A stretch of DNA of 64,000 nucleotides from Mangifera indica (taxonomy: Eukaryota; Streptophyta; Magnoliopsida; Sapindales; Anacardiaceae): NCBI RefSeq assembly GCF_011075055.1, contig NC_058144.1, forward strand, positions 17,103,807 through 17,167,806, read 5' to 3'. This document shows, piece by piece, positions 1 to 13,400 of this stretch. The first letter of the stretch is position 1. Every line of letters starts with the position of its first letter. The translations under genes and the position numbers were made by a program. Below the pieces are notes generated by a model. The model saw only the letters and a program-made list of their open reading frames with translations, did not search any database and was not told the DNA's origin.

Positions 1-1337
1 CATCATATTTTAGTTGCATGTTAGGTGATATTTATAAAAATAAAACCAACACATACATTCTACAATGTAAAGTAAAAACATGTCAACACACAACCATAAC
101 TAATGTCAAACCCCATGAACTAAGAGGAGTTTGACTTGTCAACCTAGGTAAATCTTCATCTTTAAGTCTTCGTGCTTGTCCTTTCGTCTCCAATATTCAA
201 TTATTACATGGCTTTGTTTCCTAGTTATAGAATTATAAGAAAATAAAAACAACCTATTCTAAAAGAAGAAAGATGACAAAGACAGGGTGAGCAAGACCTA
301 TTTAGGAATTATAGTCCAAAAATAAAAAATAAAATAAAATATAAAACATTTACAAAGTTCTTTGGTTATCTGTTAGGCATCATGCATATATACATCTATA
401 CATATACATAGCAATTAAAAATTTTAATTTTAATTATTATCATCCAAGTGTTAAATTCTTTTGGTACTTGAAGTTTTGTAAAATTACATCTAACCCTCAA
501 AACTCAAGAAAATTTCAATTCAATCTAAATTTGACGAAATAGGACTAAATCATAATTTTTAACTTTATCGGGCGTGCAAGTATGACGTCTAGTCATGTAT
601 CTAGAATTCACAAAAATTCTAGAATGTTACACAACTAAAGTTATGACTTGGGCATTGTTGGAAAAACCATGGTGGTTAGTACCAAGGATAGATCACGGTT
701 GGACAGAAATTGGTCTAGTCATGTAGAGCCTTAAGAAAAAGGCATGAATGGACCAAAAATTAGTCCAACTATGCAAATCATATAATACCAAGGCACTAAG
801 AGATAGACATGGTTGGACAAAAAATTCTCCTACCAAGACACCATGTAACAATCATAATTGGACAAAAAATTGTCTAGCTGTGCATCATGCTTTAATCTCT
901 AGTCAAGTCTTTTTGGGTTTTCCAATGACAAAAAATCTAAAAAAACTCCCAGTTTTCAATAAGCTAATCACCAAGGCAAGGGAATACAACACTTAAACCA
1001 TATTCATTCTTATGACAAACCTTGGGTCATGCAATTAATAGGATTTGAAGGCAATTTCGTGCAACATCACGAAACCTATGTCATTCAACCAAAAATTAAA
1101 CATACATATGTCAACCAAACCCAAACAAAAATCTAAGAACCATAACTTGATAATTTAACACAGTTTATATTATACATAATACTCAACAAATCATGCAATA
1201 ACATGATTGCAAATCATCTTTACAATTTTAACAGTCTTGATTAATCTGATTACATGCAATCAACATATAAAATTAATCAAAACAATCAATATGTATAATT
1301 TTCATGAATATATGCTAAATGGTGTCTCTAGTACCAC
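1..1337 (-). mobile_element. Ty1/copia element C, untranslated leader between PBS and gag (partial)
   Basis: This stretch is the reverse complement of the leader found in the other copia copies of the window (9300-9800, 44000-44550 and 45250-45800): the same T-rich blocks, the ATGTATG-type microsatellite (here about 385-410) and the same order. Around 640-900 it has degenerate short repeats built on 'ccatggttggac' / 'gtccaactatgc', also seen at 43600-43990. No gag is reached before the left edge, so the coding part must lie outside the window. A short open frame at 748-996 runs through these repeats and looks accidental. Confidence 0.75.
1323..1336 (-). other. Primer binding site of copia C
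   Basis: On the minus strand this reads TGGTACTAGAGACA, 11 of 14 positions identical to the plant tRNA-iMet primer site TGGTATCAGAGCCA. It lies one base beyond the LTR boundary. Its place between LTR and leader fixes the element orientation as minus. Confidence 0.7.
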
Positions 1338-2554
1338 TGTAAGGTTTTTAGGGCATTGAAAACCAATACTGTAGCAAAATTTTAAAATTTTAAAATCATA
1401 AAAATCTGAAAACCCTGACCAAATACCTGTTTTAAACATAAATTCATGAACATACATAAACATTCTTAGGATGTTTTACATTTATATCTATGTTGATGGC
1501 TCCTTCAACCTTCATATGACAAGAGAAAGAATGTTGTCCAACCCTCATAAGGTGGTGCCTTGATATCCACACAAACCACAAACTTGACAAAGGAAATCTA
1601 GGCAAAGAGGTTACTAGGGCTCTTGATTGGATTCATTGCTCTAGAGGAGGAGAGAAAGGAAATCATAACTACCCGAATGATAGAGTGTCAACGAACATCT
1701 CATAAGTTTTTATAATATCACAGTGTTATGTAATTTAATCTTTTTGTCAACCAATATCTCTCAAAGTTAAGATATAGAAATGTGTCTATCTTAGTGATTC
1801 CTCTGCATGAACTGATACATATCAATTACTAACATGGACTAGGTTATAACCTTATCTCATTATGACCACAATTCAATCTATCATAGATCTTATTTAGTAT
1901 TCTCATGTAAGATATCTTCCCTTATGCCTAAGAGTGATGAATCTTTTATCGATCAATGAAAGCCTTCACATATCTCATGATATGGCCAATTACTACTTTT
2001 ATAGTTATCCCAATTACAATAGCATGTTAGATAACATTAAACGATACCAATCATTATAGAGATGGTCTAGCAAACTCAAGTCAAAGGATCACATGCATCT
2101 ACGATGTTTAAAAGATTTATTCCATCGACACTAGAGCAACCATCCATATGGATATCCTTTAGTCATGCCAGTTTGATGAACTCGATTACAATGTGTGTCT
2201 ATGTGTTGCATCAAACTGTTTGTAACAACTTTGACATATGAGAACTGTCACTACTTTTTGGTGGGGTTTCTCAACACTATGATAATCTCATCATTATTAT
2301 ATATGCCCTTACTTATTGTAATGTTAGGATTATAGACATTTCTAGAATAATTACTAAATGTGTATATAGGGTTCTTATAATAAGTCATCTGATCCCTTTG
2401 TCAAAGTTATACCATCTTAAGGACATGTGATTTATATGATCATATAAACAGACAACATATGAATTAAATAACAAGGAATCTTTTATTAATTATTAATATA
2501 AAATTACATAAACAAATACAAAATTCGATTAGCTTTAGGGTACCTACCTTAACA
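1338..2554 (-). repeat. 5' LTR of copia C
   Basis: On the minus strand it starts TGTTAAGGTAGGTACCC and ends TTACA, matching the ends of the other copia LTRs here (6600, 16833, 41627, 60093). Interior blocks such as the GATCCTTTGAC...CATGTGATC region are shared. At about 1.2 kb it is shorter than its relatives (1.5-1.9 kb), so it probably has internal deletions. It abuts LINE0 RT sequence at 2555, so it marks an insertion into LINE0. Confidence 0.8.
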
Positions 2555-4140
2555 AAGATTTCCATGGTTAGAATGAAAAGGTTTAGTGATATAAGGTCCT
2601 TTTGTCTAAAATCCTGAGAGCTCTTAAAAAACTTAATAATCTCTCTATTAATACCTACGAAAAAGGGAGGGGTAGTAATGTAATTTTTAATCTATCTCAC
2701 AAAAGGGGTAGGAAAATCCTTAATATTGAACATTAAATGAAATTCCAATTCATCGAGTCATATGCCTTTATAAGATCCACCTTGATTGCATATTTTTTAT
2801 CTTTCGAATCCTTCTAGTACCCATTTAAAAGCTCTTGACAAAGAAGAATGTTGTCTTCTATGTTGTTACCTCTAACAAAGGCCACTTATGTTTTGCTAAT
2901 GCATCTTGGAAGAATAGGCTTGAGCCAATTTGCAAGGATCTTTGTAATGCATTTACAAATGGTGTTGTAACAAGCAATAACTCTATAATCTTTACAAGGA
3001 AAAAGGTCAACAATTTTAGGAATAAGAGTTGATATGGTGCAATTTACCTATTTGAGAAAGTGGCTAGTCTTGAAGAAATATTGGATGGCATCAACAACAT
3101 TTGAACCAACCAAGTCCCATGCTTACTTATAGAAAAAAGCCCTATAACCATCCGAACTAGGATGACACTTTTGATTTCCTTTCCCATGATCTCACTAACC
3201 AAATTGGTAGCCAATTTTGGAGTAAGTCTATATCAGACTATTTTTCTTAACTTCTTTTTATTAACACTAAGATTCTCGCCATTATTAAGAACCTTTTGAA
3301 AGTAGTTGATGAATTCCTCATTGACTAAGAGTTTGTGAAGGGAAAAGTTTCCATCCTTAAGAAGCACTCCAAGAATAACATTCTTATTCTCCTACCATTA
3401 ACACATTTAAAGAAATGTTTTGTGTTCTGGTTACCCTCATTAAGCCAATGAACCTTGTAAATTTGTTTTGCAAGGGAGACACATTAAGTCTACTTTGGAT
3501 GAAATTAAGTTTCTCTTTGGCCGCCTTAACTTTTTTCGAAATTTACCAAAACTTCTTTTAGTTGAGCTCTTTAAGCTTTCCTTTTAGTTTTTTTAAGCTT
3601 GGTGACCAATTTGAACATGGGACTCCCATCAACATCTGTATCCCATACACTTCTAACAATATACAAGAATTGAGCATAAAAGCCTTACATGTTAAAAAAT
3701 CTAAAATGAACCTGCCTTCAAGTTTCCTCATGCCTACAATTAACTAAACGAAGAGATTGATCTAAAACTGAATGGTTCAAGAAGGTTACATAAGCTCATG
3801 AGAAATAAATAGTCCAAGCATCATTTATCAAAGCTTTATCTAGCTTGCACGCTATGCGATTGCTCCCTTCACAACAATTATTCCAAGTAAAGAATTTTCC
3901 TATATATCTAAGATAATCAAGCTTTGTTGTTTGGCAACAATCAAAGAAATCATCATTGTATGAGTTTCTTTTAGCACTATCCTAACTTTCTCTTTTTGGT
4001 TTTTAATAGCATTAAAGTCTCCCAATATGATCAACATATTATTAGTAAGAGAATTTGCATGAATAATCAAGACTTGCCATGAAGTTTTCCTTTCCAACGG
4101 ATCATTTAAACCATGGACAATAACAAAGAAAAATCTTGGC
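2555..4140 (-). pseudogene. LINE0 ORF2, 3' portion: end of endonuclease and reverse transcriptase (broken)
   Basis: Minus-strand translation gives L1-type ORF2. The endonuclease has FFFVIVHGLNDPLERK followed by the GDFNAI motif (about 4130-3960). RT blocks follow, including a degenerate version of the RGLRQGD...LF block at about 2600-2560. Stops and frameshifts are frequent, so it is long dead. The RT is cut at 2555 by copia C. At 4140 the sequence stops inside the endonuclease, and the missing upstream half lies at 19181 and beyond: LINE1 inserted between the two halves. Homology to LINE2 and LINE3 in this window is visible across the whole stretch. Confidence 0.82.
4128..4140. repeat. Left target-site duplication of LINE1
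   Basis: GAAAAATCTTGGC here and GAAAAATTTTGGC at 19181-19193 match at 12 of 13 positions and bracket LINE1. Both copies encode the same endonuclease residues (P-K/R-F-F) of LINE0 on the minus strand, which supports a true duplication rather than chance. Confidence 0.85.
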
Positions 4141-4990
4141 GTGCTTTCACCTCTCTCTAGTATTTAAGTTCCATTCTTTCATTTTAAGTTTCTTTTAATA
4201 AACTTAGCCTAACCACCCTTTTGTTAAACCCTTCTCACCTCATTTTCCCTAATTAGTGGTTTTTCTAGTGCTAACCTCCCATTTTAGTGACCCCATTGGT
4301 CTCTAACAACCCTACTCTAATCAATTTGTCTTCTATCTTAGTTCATCTTATGTTGGTTTTTTTAGCCTTTGTGTTAGTATCCTTTGTTGGTTTACGTGTT
4401 CTTCTATATACAATGTTTTTTATGCTTATTCAAGTTTTTTGCCTGTGCCCTTTTTGGGTCTTTGTTTTCCATTTGGATTTCACCCTTCTCCTTGGCTATT
4501 ATGTTGTTCATTTTTGGCCTAGGTGCTACTTATTTGCTATTTCTTTCCCTTTAAGCAGTCTTCTAGTCATGCATTTTCAAATTCAAATTTCCTGTATTAG
4601 GTTTTTGTGCCTTTCTTTTCTAGTGTAAGTGGCAAATTATAGGTTTTTATGCTTAAGTTACTACTTCTGATTTTAGATGTCTGTATCAACTTGTTGTATT
4701 ATGTGTTGTTTATGCCCTGTACCATAAGACTTATTGTCCTAAAGTAGTGTTCTTGATAGAAAGAATAGAAAGATCAAAGGGTATGTTAGCCTCTGCTAAT
4801 GTTGTATGTATACAACACAAATCCTCTCTCTTTTCAAAGGTTCAAATTAAAGTAAAGGATGAATTGTCAATGGATAAGGGAAACAAGAAGAATGAAAGAA
4901 TAGACAACATGGAATCACCTTCCACTTAATTATAAGAGAAATCCACTTCGGTAATTACCTTAATAGTGACAAAAAAAATCCACTAGTACC
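4141..4990 (+). mobile_element. LINE1 5' untranslated region
   Basis: The stretch begins exactly after the left TSD. It is pyrimidine-rich on the plus strand (CTCTCTCT near the start, long T-runs), like the 5' leader of LINE3 at 28230-27320 read on its own strand. A hydrophobic 113-codon frame at 4287-4628 is a by-product of the T-richness and is not called. Internal promoters are normal for this class, but none can be delimited by eye. Confidence 0.6.
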
Positions 4991-4999
4991 TAGAGTAAA

Positions 5000-6190
5000 A
5001 GGTTCGAGTACCTGGAAAAAACTCTTTAAGAGAAAGTTCAACTATGCTAGCTTGGAATACATTCAACCAAGACCAACCAATAAGGCCAACAAGTACTCTG
5101 TTTCACCTCTTTTAAAAGTGATGGAAAAATGAGCTAAATGGTAGAGCAAATGTTAGCCAAAAAGATACTATTCCTCTAAGTGAAGAAGTATGTTATTCGA
5201 CATTGGCTAAACTTTCGCTTAGAAGAGATTATTTCTATCGGAATGGGAATCTACCTTCTAAAGTTCAAGGATAAAGATGGAACAATGAAGGTGGTAGAGG
5301 AAGAGTTGTATATGATTGGTGGGTAACCTTTCTTTCTTAGGAAATGAGAGAAGAATTTATCAATGATGGGGGAAAATATTTGAAAGATGACTATATAAAT
5401 TAAAGTATATGGTGTTCCATTAGAATATTAGAACCTTAAAGGTTTTAGTCACATAACCAACATGCTTAGACAACCTTTTTACATTGACACATTTATGAAA
5501 TAAGAGAATAAGTTAAAGTTTACGTGCATTTGTGTAGAGATAAAGGTCAATCATGAATTCTTGAAAGTAATCAAACTTTAACTCCCTTAGGGTGAAAATG
5601 TTGAGCTAAAAGTAGAGTATGCTTAGAGGTTTATTTGTTGCAATATATGTAAAGGCTTTGGACATGGGGCTAAAGTTTGCCAAAAGAGAAGTGGAAAAGA
5701 TAAGACAAAATCCTATAAACAATAAAGCAAAGAGGCTCGATCAATGGTTGCAAAAGAGAGTAGAAATAAAGAAGAATTCAAAAGAATAGAAAGAGGCAAA
5801 CTGAAACCAAAGGCCAAGACACAAGCCAAGATATAATAATATCAATCCTTTCTCAGTGCTTGACAAGGTAACCATAGAGGAGGAGAAGGAAAATGAGCAA
5901 GGTAAGTTAAAAAGAGATCCTAGGAAGGAAAAGTGGTAAAGGTGCACTTTGAGAACAATGATGATAAGGTTGACAAACCAAATTATCGGGATAAGGATAT
6001 TATTAGCACATTGCAAGGAAACAATAACTCAATGAAAATAATGGGAAAGAAGTGGGTGAAGAATCAACATATCCATGCATTCCTTTTGGTAATAGTTTGA
6101 AAGTTAATGGAAAGGACCTTATGATAGGAGCCAATAAACAGTTTAGGAGGAAACAAAGGAGGAAGATATCAAAATAGGTGAGAGAGGCTC
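5000..6190 (+). pseudogene. LINE1 ORF1, DUF4283 and CCHC-knuckle RNA-binding protein (broken)
   Basis: The nucleic-acid-binding first protein of plant L1 elements. With several stops ignored, the plus strand reads a DUF4283-type region (FKDKDGTMKVVEEELYMIGG, then KVYGVPLEY.NLKGFSHI) at about 5240-5480. A CCHC knuckle C-N-I-C-K-G-F-G-H-G-A-K-V-C follows at about 5635-5680. A Lys/Glu-rich tail runs to about 6180. Most stops sit where Trp or Gln is expected (for example 'GVPLEY*NLKG'), consistent with C-to-T or G-to-A decay. ORF2 follows directly. I cannot fix the start codon. Confidence 0.75.
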
Positions 6191-6208
6191 TTTCACTTGA
6201 TAAATCCT

Positions 6209-6599
6209 ATGATTAATCTTGCCATGTGAAATATTAGAAGACTAAATTCCCTTATCAAATAAAAAGAGGCGTGTTATTTTCTTTGGCATAATAAAATTAG
6301 TTTGGTTGGCATCTTTGACATGAAGGTTAGAGAGGATAATATAATCAAAATTACTAAAAATGTTTTTAGTGATTGGAATTTTGCACACAATTGTGATATT
6401 TGTCTTGGTGGTCGCATCTAGTTAGGATAGAATAATGATGTGATTAAACTTAATATTATAGACAAGAAAGACCAAGTTATGCATTATGAAGCCATAAGGG
6501 ATAGGTACCATTTTTTTGTAACTATAATGTATGGTAGGAATAAGACTATGGAGAAAATAAGACTTTCGGAGAAAATGAGAAATCTTGTTGACTTGACCA
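6209..6599 (+). pseudogene. LINE1 ORF2, N-terminal endonuclease fragment
   Basis: It starts at an ATG whose product (M-I-N-L-A-M-*-N-I-R-R-L-N) matches the ORF2 starts of LINE2 (28976) and LINE3 (25913), which read ..AWNVRGMNSP and ..A*NIKGFNSP. The HNKISLVG, FSDWNF, GGRI and EAIRDRYHFFVT blocks of the APE-type endonuclease follow. It ends at 6599, where a copia LTR begins. Translation resumes only in the zf-RVT region at 18400, so the rest of the endonuclease and all of the RT are missing. Confidence 0.78.
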
Positions 6600-8527
6600 T
6601 GTTAGGGTAGATACCCTAGAGCCAATTGATTTGACATTTGTAATTGTAATTTATCTTATTAATTAACAAAAGGATTTATAGTTATTCAGTTCATATGCTT
6701 GTCTATTATATGATTATACGAATAGAATGATACAATTGTGATGAGGGGATTATAAGACTAATTGGGGGAATCTTATGTACACATTAGATGACCATTCTAG
6801 AAATTTCTATAATCTTGACATTACAATGACCTAGGGCACATGTAATAGTGATGAGATTATCATAGTGTTGAGCTACCCCACTGAAAAGTGACAACAAGTT
6901 TCATGTGTTGAAGCTGTTAGCTGATGGTTGGTACAACATATAGGTGCATGTTATAGACATGTTCATTATATTAACACCACTACAGGATATCCATATGGAT
7001 GGTTGTTTTAGTGTTTATAAAACAAATCCTCTAAACACTATGGGAGTATATGATCTTTTGACTTAAGGTTGCCAGATTGTCTTATTTAAGGATTGGTATG
7101 ACTTGACACTGTCTAATGTATCATCATAATAGAGGAATCATAAGGGTAGTGAACAACCATATCGTGAGATATATGAAGACTATGATTAATCAATAAAAGA
7201 TTTGTCACTTTTGAGCACAGGAGAAGATATCTCATATGCGAATACTGAAAGACATTCATGACTACTTGAATCTATAGTAACAATAGGATAAGGTTGTAGC
7301 CTAATCCGTGCAAGTCATTAATGTGTATCAGCTCATCTCGAGGAATTAATGAGAAATGCACACTTCTATGTCTTAGCCTTGAGAGATATTAGTTGATGAA
7401 AGTATTGAATTACACGTATCTATGATGTTGTAAAAGCTTATAGAAATGTTTGCTAATACTCTATCATTTGGGTGGCCATGACGCTTTTCTAGAGGCCAAT
7501 CTTGGTTTGTGTCTAAATTTTAAATTTGACTCGAATTTAGACACTACTAGTTTGATAGAAAGCTTATGGGTCATATGCATTAAGGGGTTGATATGAACCA
7601 AAAGGCAAAGATTATTTGACAATAATCTTGAGATCATAGAAAAAGAGAAACATATGGATGTGTTTTGATTGGAATCATTTAGTGTGCATGGTGCCACGTG
7701 GCATGATACAAATGCACTGCATGGTTTTAACTTGACCCACATATGAGTCTAATCGACCAAGGCCACATAATAGATGCGAGTCAACTAGCTGAGTTAACTC
7801 GTAAGTAAGGTTTTTTAGTTAAAACAAGGATTTTTCAAAATCTTTGTTTGATAGAAAGTTTAGGTTAAGTTGGAACCTAATTAAGATTCGTATGCATTAA
7901 GACTTTCAATAAATTCAAAGTCCTTGTTTGATAGAAAGTTTAGGTTGAGTTAGAATTCTAATTTAATTAGGATCTCTATACATTAAAACTTTCAATAAAT
8001 TCAAAGTTGTTGATTGATAGAAAGTTTAGGTTGAGTTGAAATCCAAATTTAATTAGAATTCTTATGTATTAAAACTTTCAATAAATTAAGAGTCTTAATT
8101 TAATAAAAACTCTTGGACACCATATTACCTAAGTAGTTAGACTCCTAATTAATTTAGGATTTATGCACAACTTATAAACAAAGTTGTTTAGTTTGAATCA
8201 AAATTTTTTAACACAATAATCCTAAACACACACCCCTATGCATATAATCTTGTTGACACAAGCTTCTATTGCCATGATCTAATTTTGAAGATCCAGTAGA
8301 CAGAAGTCCTAGCAAATGTCTTTTTGGATCGCCTCCCATTCATGCTCTATATGGATACGAAGGCACTGCCTTAAAAGTGTTCGATAATGATCTTTACTTA
8401 ACATTTAACATGTTCATAAATCTATGCATTAAAACTGATATCTTATAAGAGTTTTAGAATCTTTGATTTTTTTTTTTAAATTTTAATTTCGTTAGGCTAT
8501 CGATTAACAGAGCCCTAAAACCCTACA
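6600..8527 (+). repeat. 5' LTR of copia A
   Basis: It begins TGTTAGGGTAGATACCCTAGAGCC and ends CCCTACA, directly followed by a primer site. At 1,928 bp it is the longest copia LTR here. Its start (..CCAATTGATTTGACATTT) matches the LTR at 60093 better than those at 16833 and 41627 (..CAATCAAATTTTGCATTT), so two subfamilies are present. Most of it is noncoding. Short open frames inside it (for example minus 7464-7742) have no support. Confidence 0.88.
7843..8130 (+). repeat. Tandem repeat of about 80-87 bp inside the copia A LTR
   Basis: Three successive units each begin TTG(T/A)TTGATAGAAAGTTTAGG and end ACTTTCAATAAATT(C)AAAG, with a degenerate partial fourth unit. The other copia LTRs in the window do not show this array at the matching place, so it explains part of the extra length of this LTR. 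Confidence 0.8.
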
Positions 8528-8528
8528 A

Positions 8529-8542
8529 TGATATCAGAGCCA
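8529..8542 (+). other. Primer binding site of copia A
   Basis: TGATATCAGAGCCA differs at one position from the plant tRNA-iMet primer site TGGTATCAGAGCCA and lies one base after the LTR end. It would prime minus-strand DNA synthesis. Confidence 0.88.
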
Positions 8543-10410
8543 TTATTTAGACATACTTTCATGAAAATATACCTGCAAGTTTTGGTTATTTTTATATGTT
8601 GTTGCATGTAATTGATAAATAATCAAAACCCCTAAAATTGGTAAAATTGATTTGCAATCATGTTGCCACATGATTTGTTAAGTTCAAGAACAACATAAAG
8701 ATGTGTTAAACTTATTGAGTGATTATTCCTAAAGTTTTCTTGAGTTTAATTGTTGATGCAAGATCAAATTTAAGGTTGATAGCTAGTTTGTCATATAAGC
8801 ATGGTTTACTCACCATCGTTGCTCATACGATGATTGGCTTGCCTTTACATGATGGCTTCTAGATTTCCTGTCACTGGAAAGTCTATAAACTAAGGTTAGA
8901 AACATCAACCTATACAATTAGAATGAAACCTAAATAATATGGTGTTGAGCATGGCAAGGTTGTTCCATTCTATGATGTGTACTTGAATAGAATCTATTTT
9001 GTGGGTCAATAAGGGTGGCAGCTTGAGCTTCAACCACTTGAATGTGGTAAGGTAACCTCTGCTCTATCCCATTCTTGAGGTACTGGTTAGTGCATCGTCG
9101 GATAAACCTGTCTGGGTAGTTTTGTCTAGGTTGCATGTTACCTCTAGCACACTCACTGCACCTTGAACTTGTATGTGGTTTTTGGTGCAAACCATGCATG
9201 GTACCCTTTCATCATGCCCTCAACGTGTCTCCTGAGATGCCTACATGCCCTTTAAGATTGAGAATTAGATTTTAGTTTGAGTTCTGTTGAATTAGAACCA
9301 AGACTAAATGTAATTTAGTATAAAGATTAAACAAATTATTTTGCAAGGTTTTAGGGATAAAAATGTAATTTAACACTTGGGTAATTAATAATTAAATTTT
9401 AATTTTAATTGCATGTGTATGTATGGATATATGTATGTATGTATATATGCATGGTGCCTAGTACATAGCTAATGAACCAATGTGAATGCCTTTATTTTAT
9501 TTGGTTGTAATTCTCAAATAGAGCCTACATGCCCTACCTTTATTCCTTTTTTCATTTAGTTTAGGTTGTTATTTTATTTTCTTAGAATAATGTAACTAGG
9601 AAATAAAACAATGTAATTATTAAAAACTAGAGGTGAAAAGGACAAGCACAAAGATGAAAATCCGAAGACAAAATATTCACCTAGGTGGACCAGTTAGATC
9701 TTTCTTAGATCAAAAGGTTATTGACACGTTATAATTTTACATTGTTGGATAGATGTGAATGGGTATATTTTTCCAAATATCACCTAACATGTGACATAAA
9801 ATCTAATGAGACCAAATAATTAAAAACTCTTAATTTAAATATTAAGTCTAAGATTAAATTGATGCCTTCCAATATGATGCCCTAATTAAACCTTTGTTCA
9901 TTGGAACCTTGTTCACCAAAACGAACGGTATGCTTCTACCAAGTGGAAAATTAGGAGATGTTCATATAAGGTCTGACTTAACTAGTGTACTTTGCTTGTT
10001 TGCCAAAGTGAAGGTGAAATATATTAGAGGCATGAGTAGGGAAAGCATTTGTCGATGCAAAGTGATATGTAATATTCACCTTACTGATACCGAGAGCCAC
10101 ATTTGAGGCTGTATGATTTATTGGGCCAAAACCTAACTTGAGATCATAGGCTTTTGGTGAATAATTTGAAATGTACCTATTTGATTATTTGAACTTGTTT
10201 GTCAAAATGAAGGGGAGAATTAATGCGATGGGGTCTTGGTCCACTAGAAAGTTCATCGAAACTTTCCAAGTATAATAGTAATGGCTATTGGTTTAAGGAA
10301 ACTAGTAGAAGCATTTTAATTGTTTAAATCTATATTGAAAATGATTATTAATTATGAATAAAATTACTAATTATCTTTATCTGTAAATTGTAGATCAAAT
10401 TATCACCATG
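8543..10410 (+). mobile_element. Copia A untranslated leader
   Basis: This noncoding stretch of about 1.9 kb between PBS and gag recurs in copia C (1-1337, reverse), E (43175-44850) and F (45246-46390). It contains a short ATGTATGT microsatellite near 9415-9450 and a conserved block at about 9880-10110 ('ttctaccaagtggaaaa', 'tttgcttgtttgccaaag'). Open frames in it (9894-10106, and minus 8930-9199) are not conserved as proteins between copies. Confidence 0.72.
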
Positions 10411-13400
10411 TTAAACCCAACATATCGATCAATTCTCAAAAAATATAATAGGCTCATTGGAAGTAACTTCGCTGATTGGTATAGAAATCTTCAGATTATT
10501 CTGTGTTAGGAAAAAAAATTGTACATCGCTGACGGGTCATTACCGTATGAGCTTGGTCTTGATGCCACCTATGAGGGAAAATACACTTTTAATAAGTATC
10601 TTGATGACTTTGTGGACGTTCAGTGCCTTATGCTAACTTCCATGTCACCTGAGCTTAAAAAAAAACATGAGGAAATGGATGCTCTAGCCATACTTGCACA
10701 CCTTCGATATTTATATGCCACTCGTGTGAGGACTGAATAATATGAGGTGTCAAGTGTATTGTTTGATTGCAAACTTTCCAAGGGAGGACAAGTTGGCCTT
10801 TATATGGTCAAGATAATTGATTATATTGAATGGTTGGCAAGATTAGGCTTTATCATGGACAATAAGCTTGCTATTGATCTAGTGTTGAAATCTCTCCTTA
10901 AATTGTGGGTTAATTTCACCATGAACTTTAACCTAAATGAAAAGGAGAAAACCCTTGAGAAATTGTTGTATATGTTTAGGTAGGCTAAGCAAGAGGTACA
11001 AAAAGGAGCTTTAATTAATGTGCTTATGGTTAAAACGCATACACTTGATCTAACTAAACCTAAGGGTAAAGGTAGACCTAAGGCAAAACTCAAGCCTAAA
11101 GCAAAGAAACAACCAAATATTGCTACTTAGCCAACAAGTGGTGTAGGGAAGGGAAAGGTTGTCTGCTTCTATTATGGCAAAACTGGTTACTAGATGGGAC
11201 ATTACAAGACCTTCCTAGAATACAAGAAGAATAAGGTAGCTAAAGCCTTTACTTCAAGTATGTTTGTCATTGAGATAAACTATTTTCCTTGTTCATCCTA
11301 GATTATAAACACAAGATGTGCTACTTATATTTGTTCTTATCTGCAAGAAGTGCAACACGATTGCTTGCCAAAGAAGAGGTTGACCTATAAGTTAGAAATA
11401 GAGCACGTATTGTTATATTAGTTGTAAGAATTTATTATCTTAGATTGCCTATTGGACTTATTTTAGAATTAAATAAATGTTATTATGTTCTGTCTATTTC
11501 TAGAAATTTAATTTCTGTGTCAGTTTTAGACAAAGAAGAATATTCATTTTTTATTATTGGTGGTACTATAACTATTAGCTTTAATAATATTTTTTATAGA
11601 ATGACTAATTTGTATAATGGTTTGGACATTCTAAAATTGGATAATGAAATTCTCAATGTGCAAAATAATAAACGTTTGAAAACAAATGAATTGAATATAA
11701 CATATCTATGACATTGCAAGCTAGGCTATATAAGACGAAAATGCATATAAAGATTTCTTGAAGAAAAAAGTCTTGCAATCATTTGACTTCTAATCTTATA
11801 ATGAATGCAAATCTTGCCTATTGGGTAAGACGGCCAAAACACCTTTACTAGACATAATGAAAGGGCGACTAAATTGTTAGGGATAATTCATAGCGATGTA
11901 TGTAGCCCATGACAATACATACTAGATATGGAGAAACCTACTTCGTCACATTTACTAATGACCTAAATAGATATGGCTATGTGTCTTTATTGAAACAAAA
12001 GTTTAATGCTTTGATAAATTCAAAGAATTCAAGAACGAGGTATAAAGATAGTTTGGGAAACAATTAAAATCCTTCGTAGTGACCATAAATATGACTACTA
12101 GAGTGTTGAATTCAGAAGATATTGAAGGAACATGAGATAGTCTCTTAACTCACTTTTTTTGGTACACTACAATATAATGACGTATATAAACAAACGAATA
12201 GGACCTTGATGGAAATGGTCAAGTTTATGATAAGTTTTATCGATTTACCTAAGTCATTTTAAAGATAGGCCTTAGAAATTGTTGCCTATACACTAAATTA
12301 TGTCCCATCTAAATTTGTGGATAAAATTCTATATAAGTTGTGGACTAGGCAAAAGCCTAATTTAAAATACTTGAGGATTTGGGTTTATAAAGATTATGTC
12401 AAGAAATTGACTTTGAACAAGCTAAATGCTAAATGTAAAAGGTCTATCTTTGTAGAGTACCCAAAGATAACTAAGGGATACTGCTTTTACCACCCGAAAG
12501 AGCGTAAAATGTTTATTGCTTGTACCTGTGTATTTCTTGAGAAAAAATTTATTCTCAAAAGAACTAATAGGAGGAGGGTGGAACTCGATGAGTTCCTATA
12601 CCACAAGATATCAAAGATGTTAGAACGATATACCATCACAGATGGTTAATCATAAGGAAGTTCCTCAACCTCTGTAGGAACAATCTTAGAGCACATAAAA
12701 GCTACATAAATGTACACAAGTATGTCACGAGCTAGAAAGAATTGGTTTTCTTATAACTTATTGTAACGACGTTTTGGTCATCTCTAATGACAAACCTAAG
12801 ATTTATAATAACATTATCTTGAGTCTAGATTCTGAAAAATGGTTAGATGTCATGAAATCCAAAATAGACTCTATGTAATAAAACCAAGTATGGATACTGA
12901 TGAATGCACTTGAATGAATAAAACTCGTACGGTGCAAATGGGTTTTTAAAAAGAAAACTGACATGGAAGGTAATATGCATACCTATAAAGCATAACTAGT
13001 TACCAAAAGTTTCTCACAAAAATATGACATTGACTATGATAAAACCTTTTTGCTAGTCGTTATGCTTAAGTCTATTAGGATTATGCTTGTTGTTGCCATA
13101 TACCATGACTATAAAATCTTTCAGATGGATGTTAAAACTATATTCCTGAATAGTTCTTATTGGACAGACTAATAAAATATACAAGCTGTAAAAGTCCATT
13201 TATAGGTGTACGCACACTTTTAGAAATTGGAATATTTGTTTTGATAAAGTTGTATGAGTGTTCAGTTTTATCAAAAACGAAAATGAGATGTGTGTGTATA
13301 AGAAGTTTAGTAGGGGCATAGTTACATTTCTAGTATTATATGTCGATGATGTCTTGAATATTAGAAATGACATACCAAACTTAAAATTGGTAAAAACTTT

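Noticed and set aside
4287..4628. A 113-codon hydrophobic frame resembling a small membrane protein.
   Set aside because: It lies in the T-rich LINE1 5' leader, where T-richness produces Phe/Leu/Val runs. No family resemblance and no conservation in the LINE3 leader.
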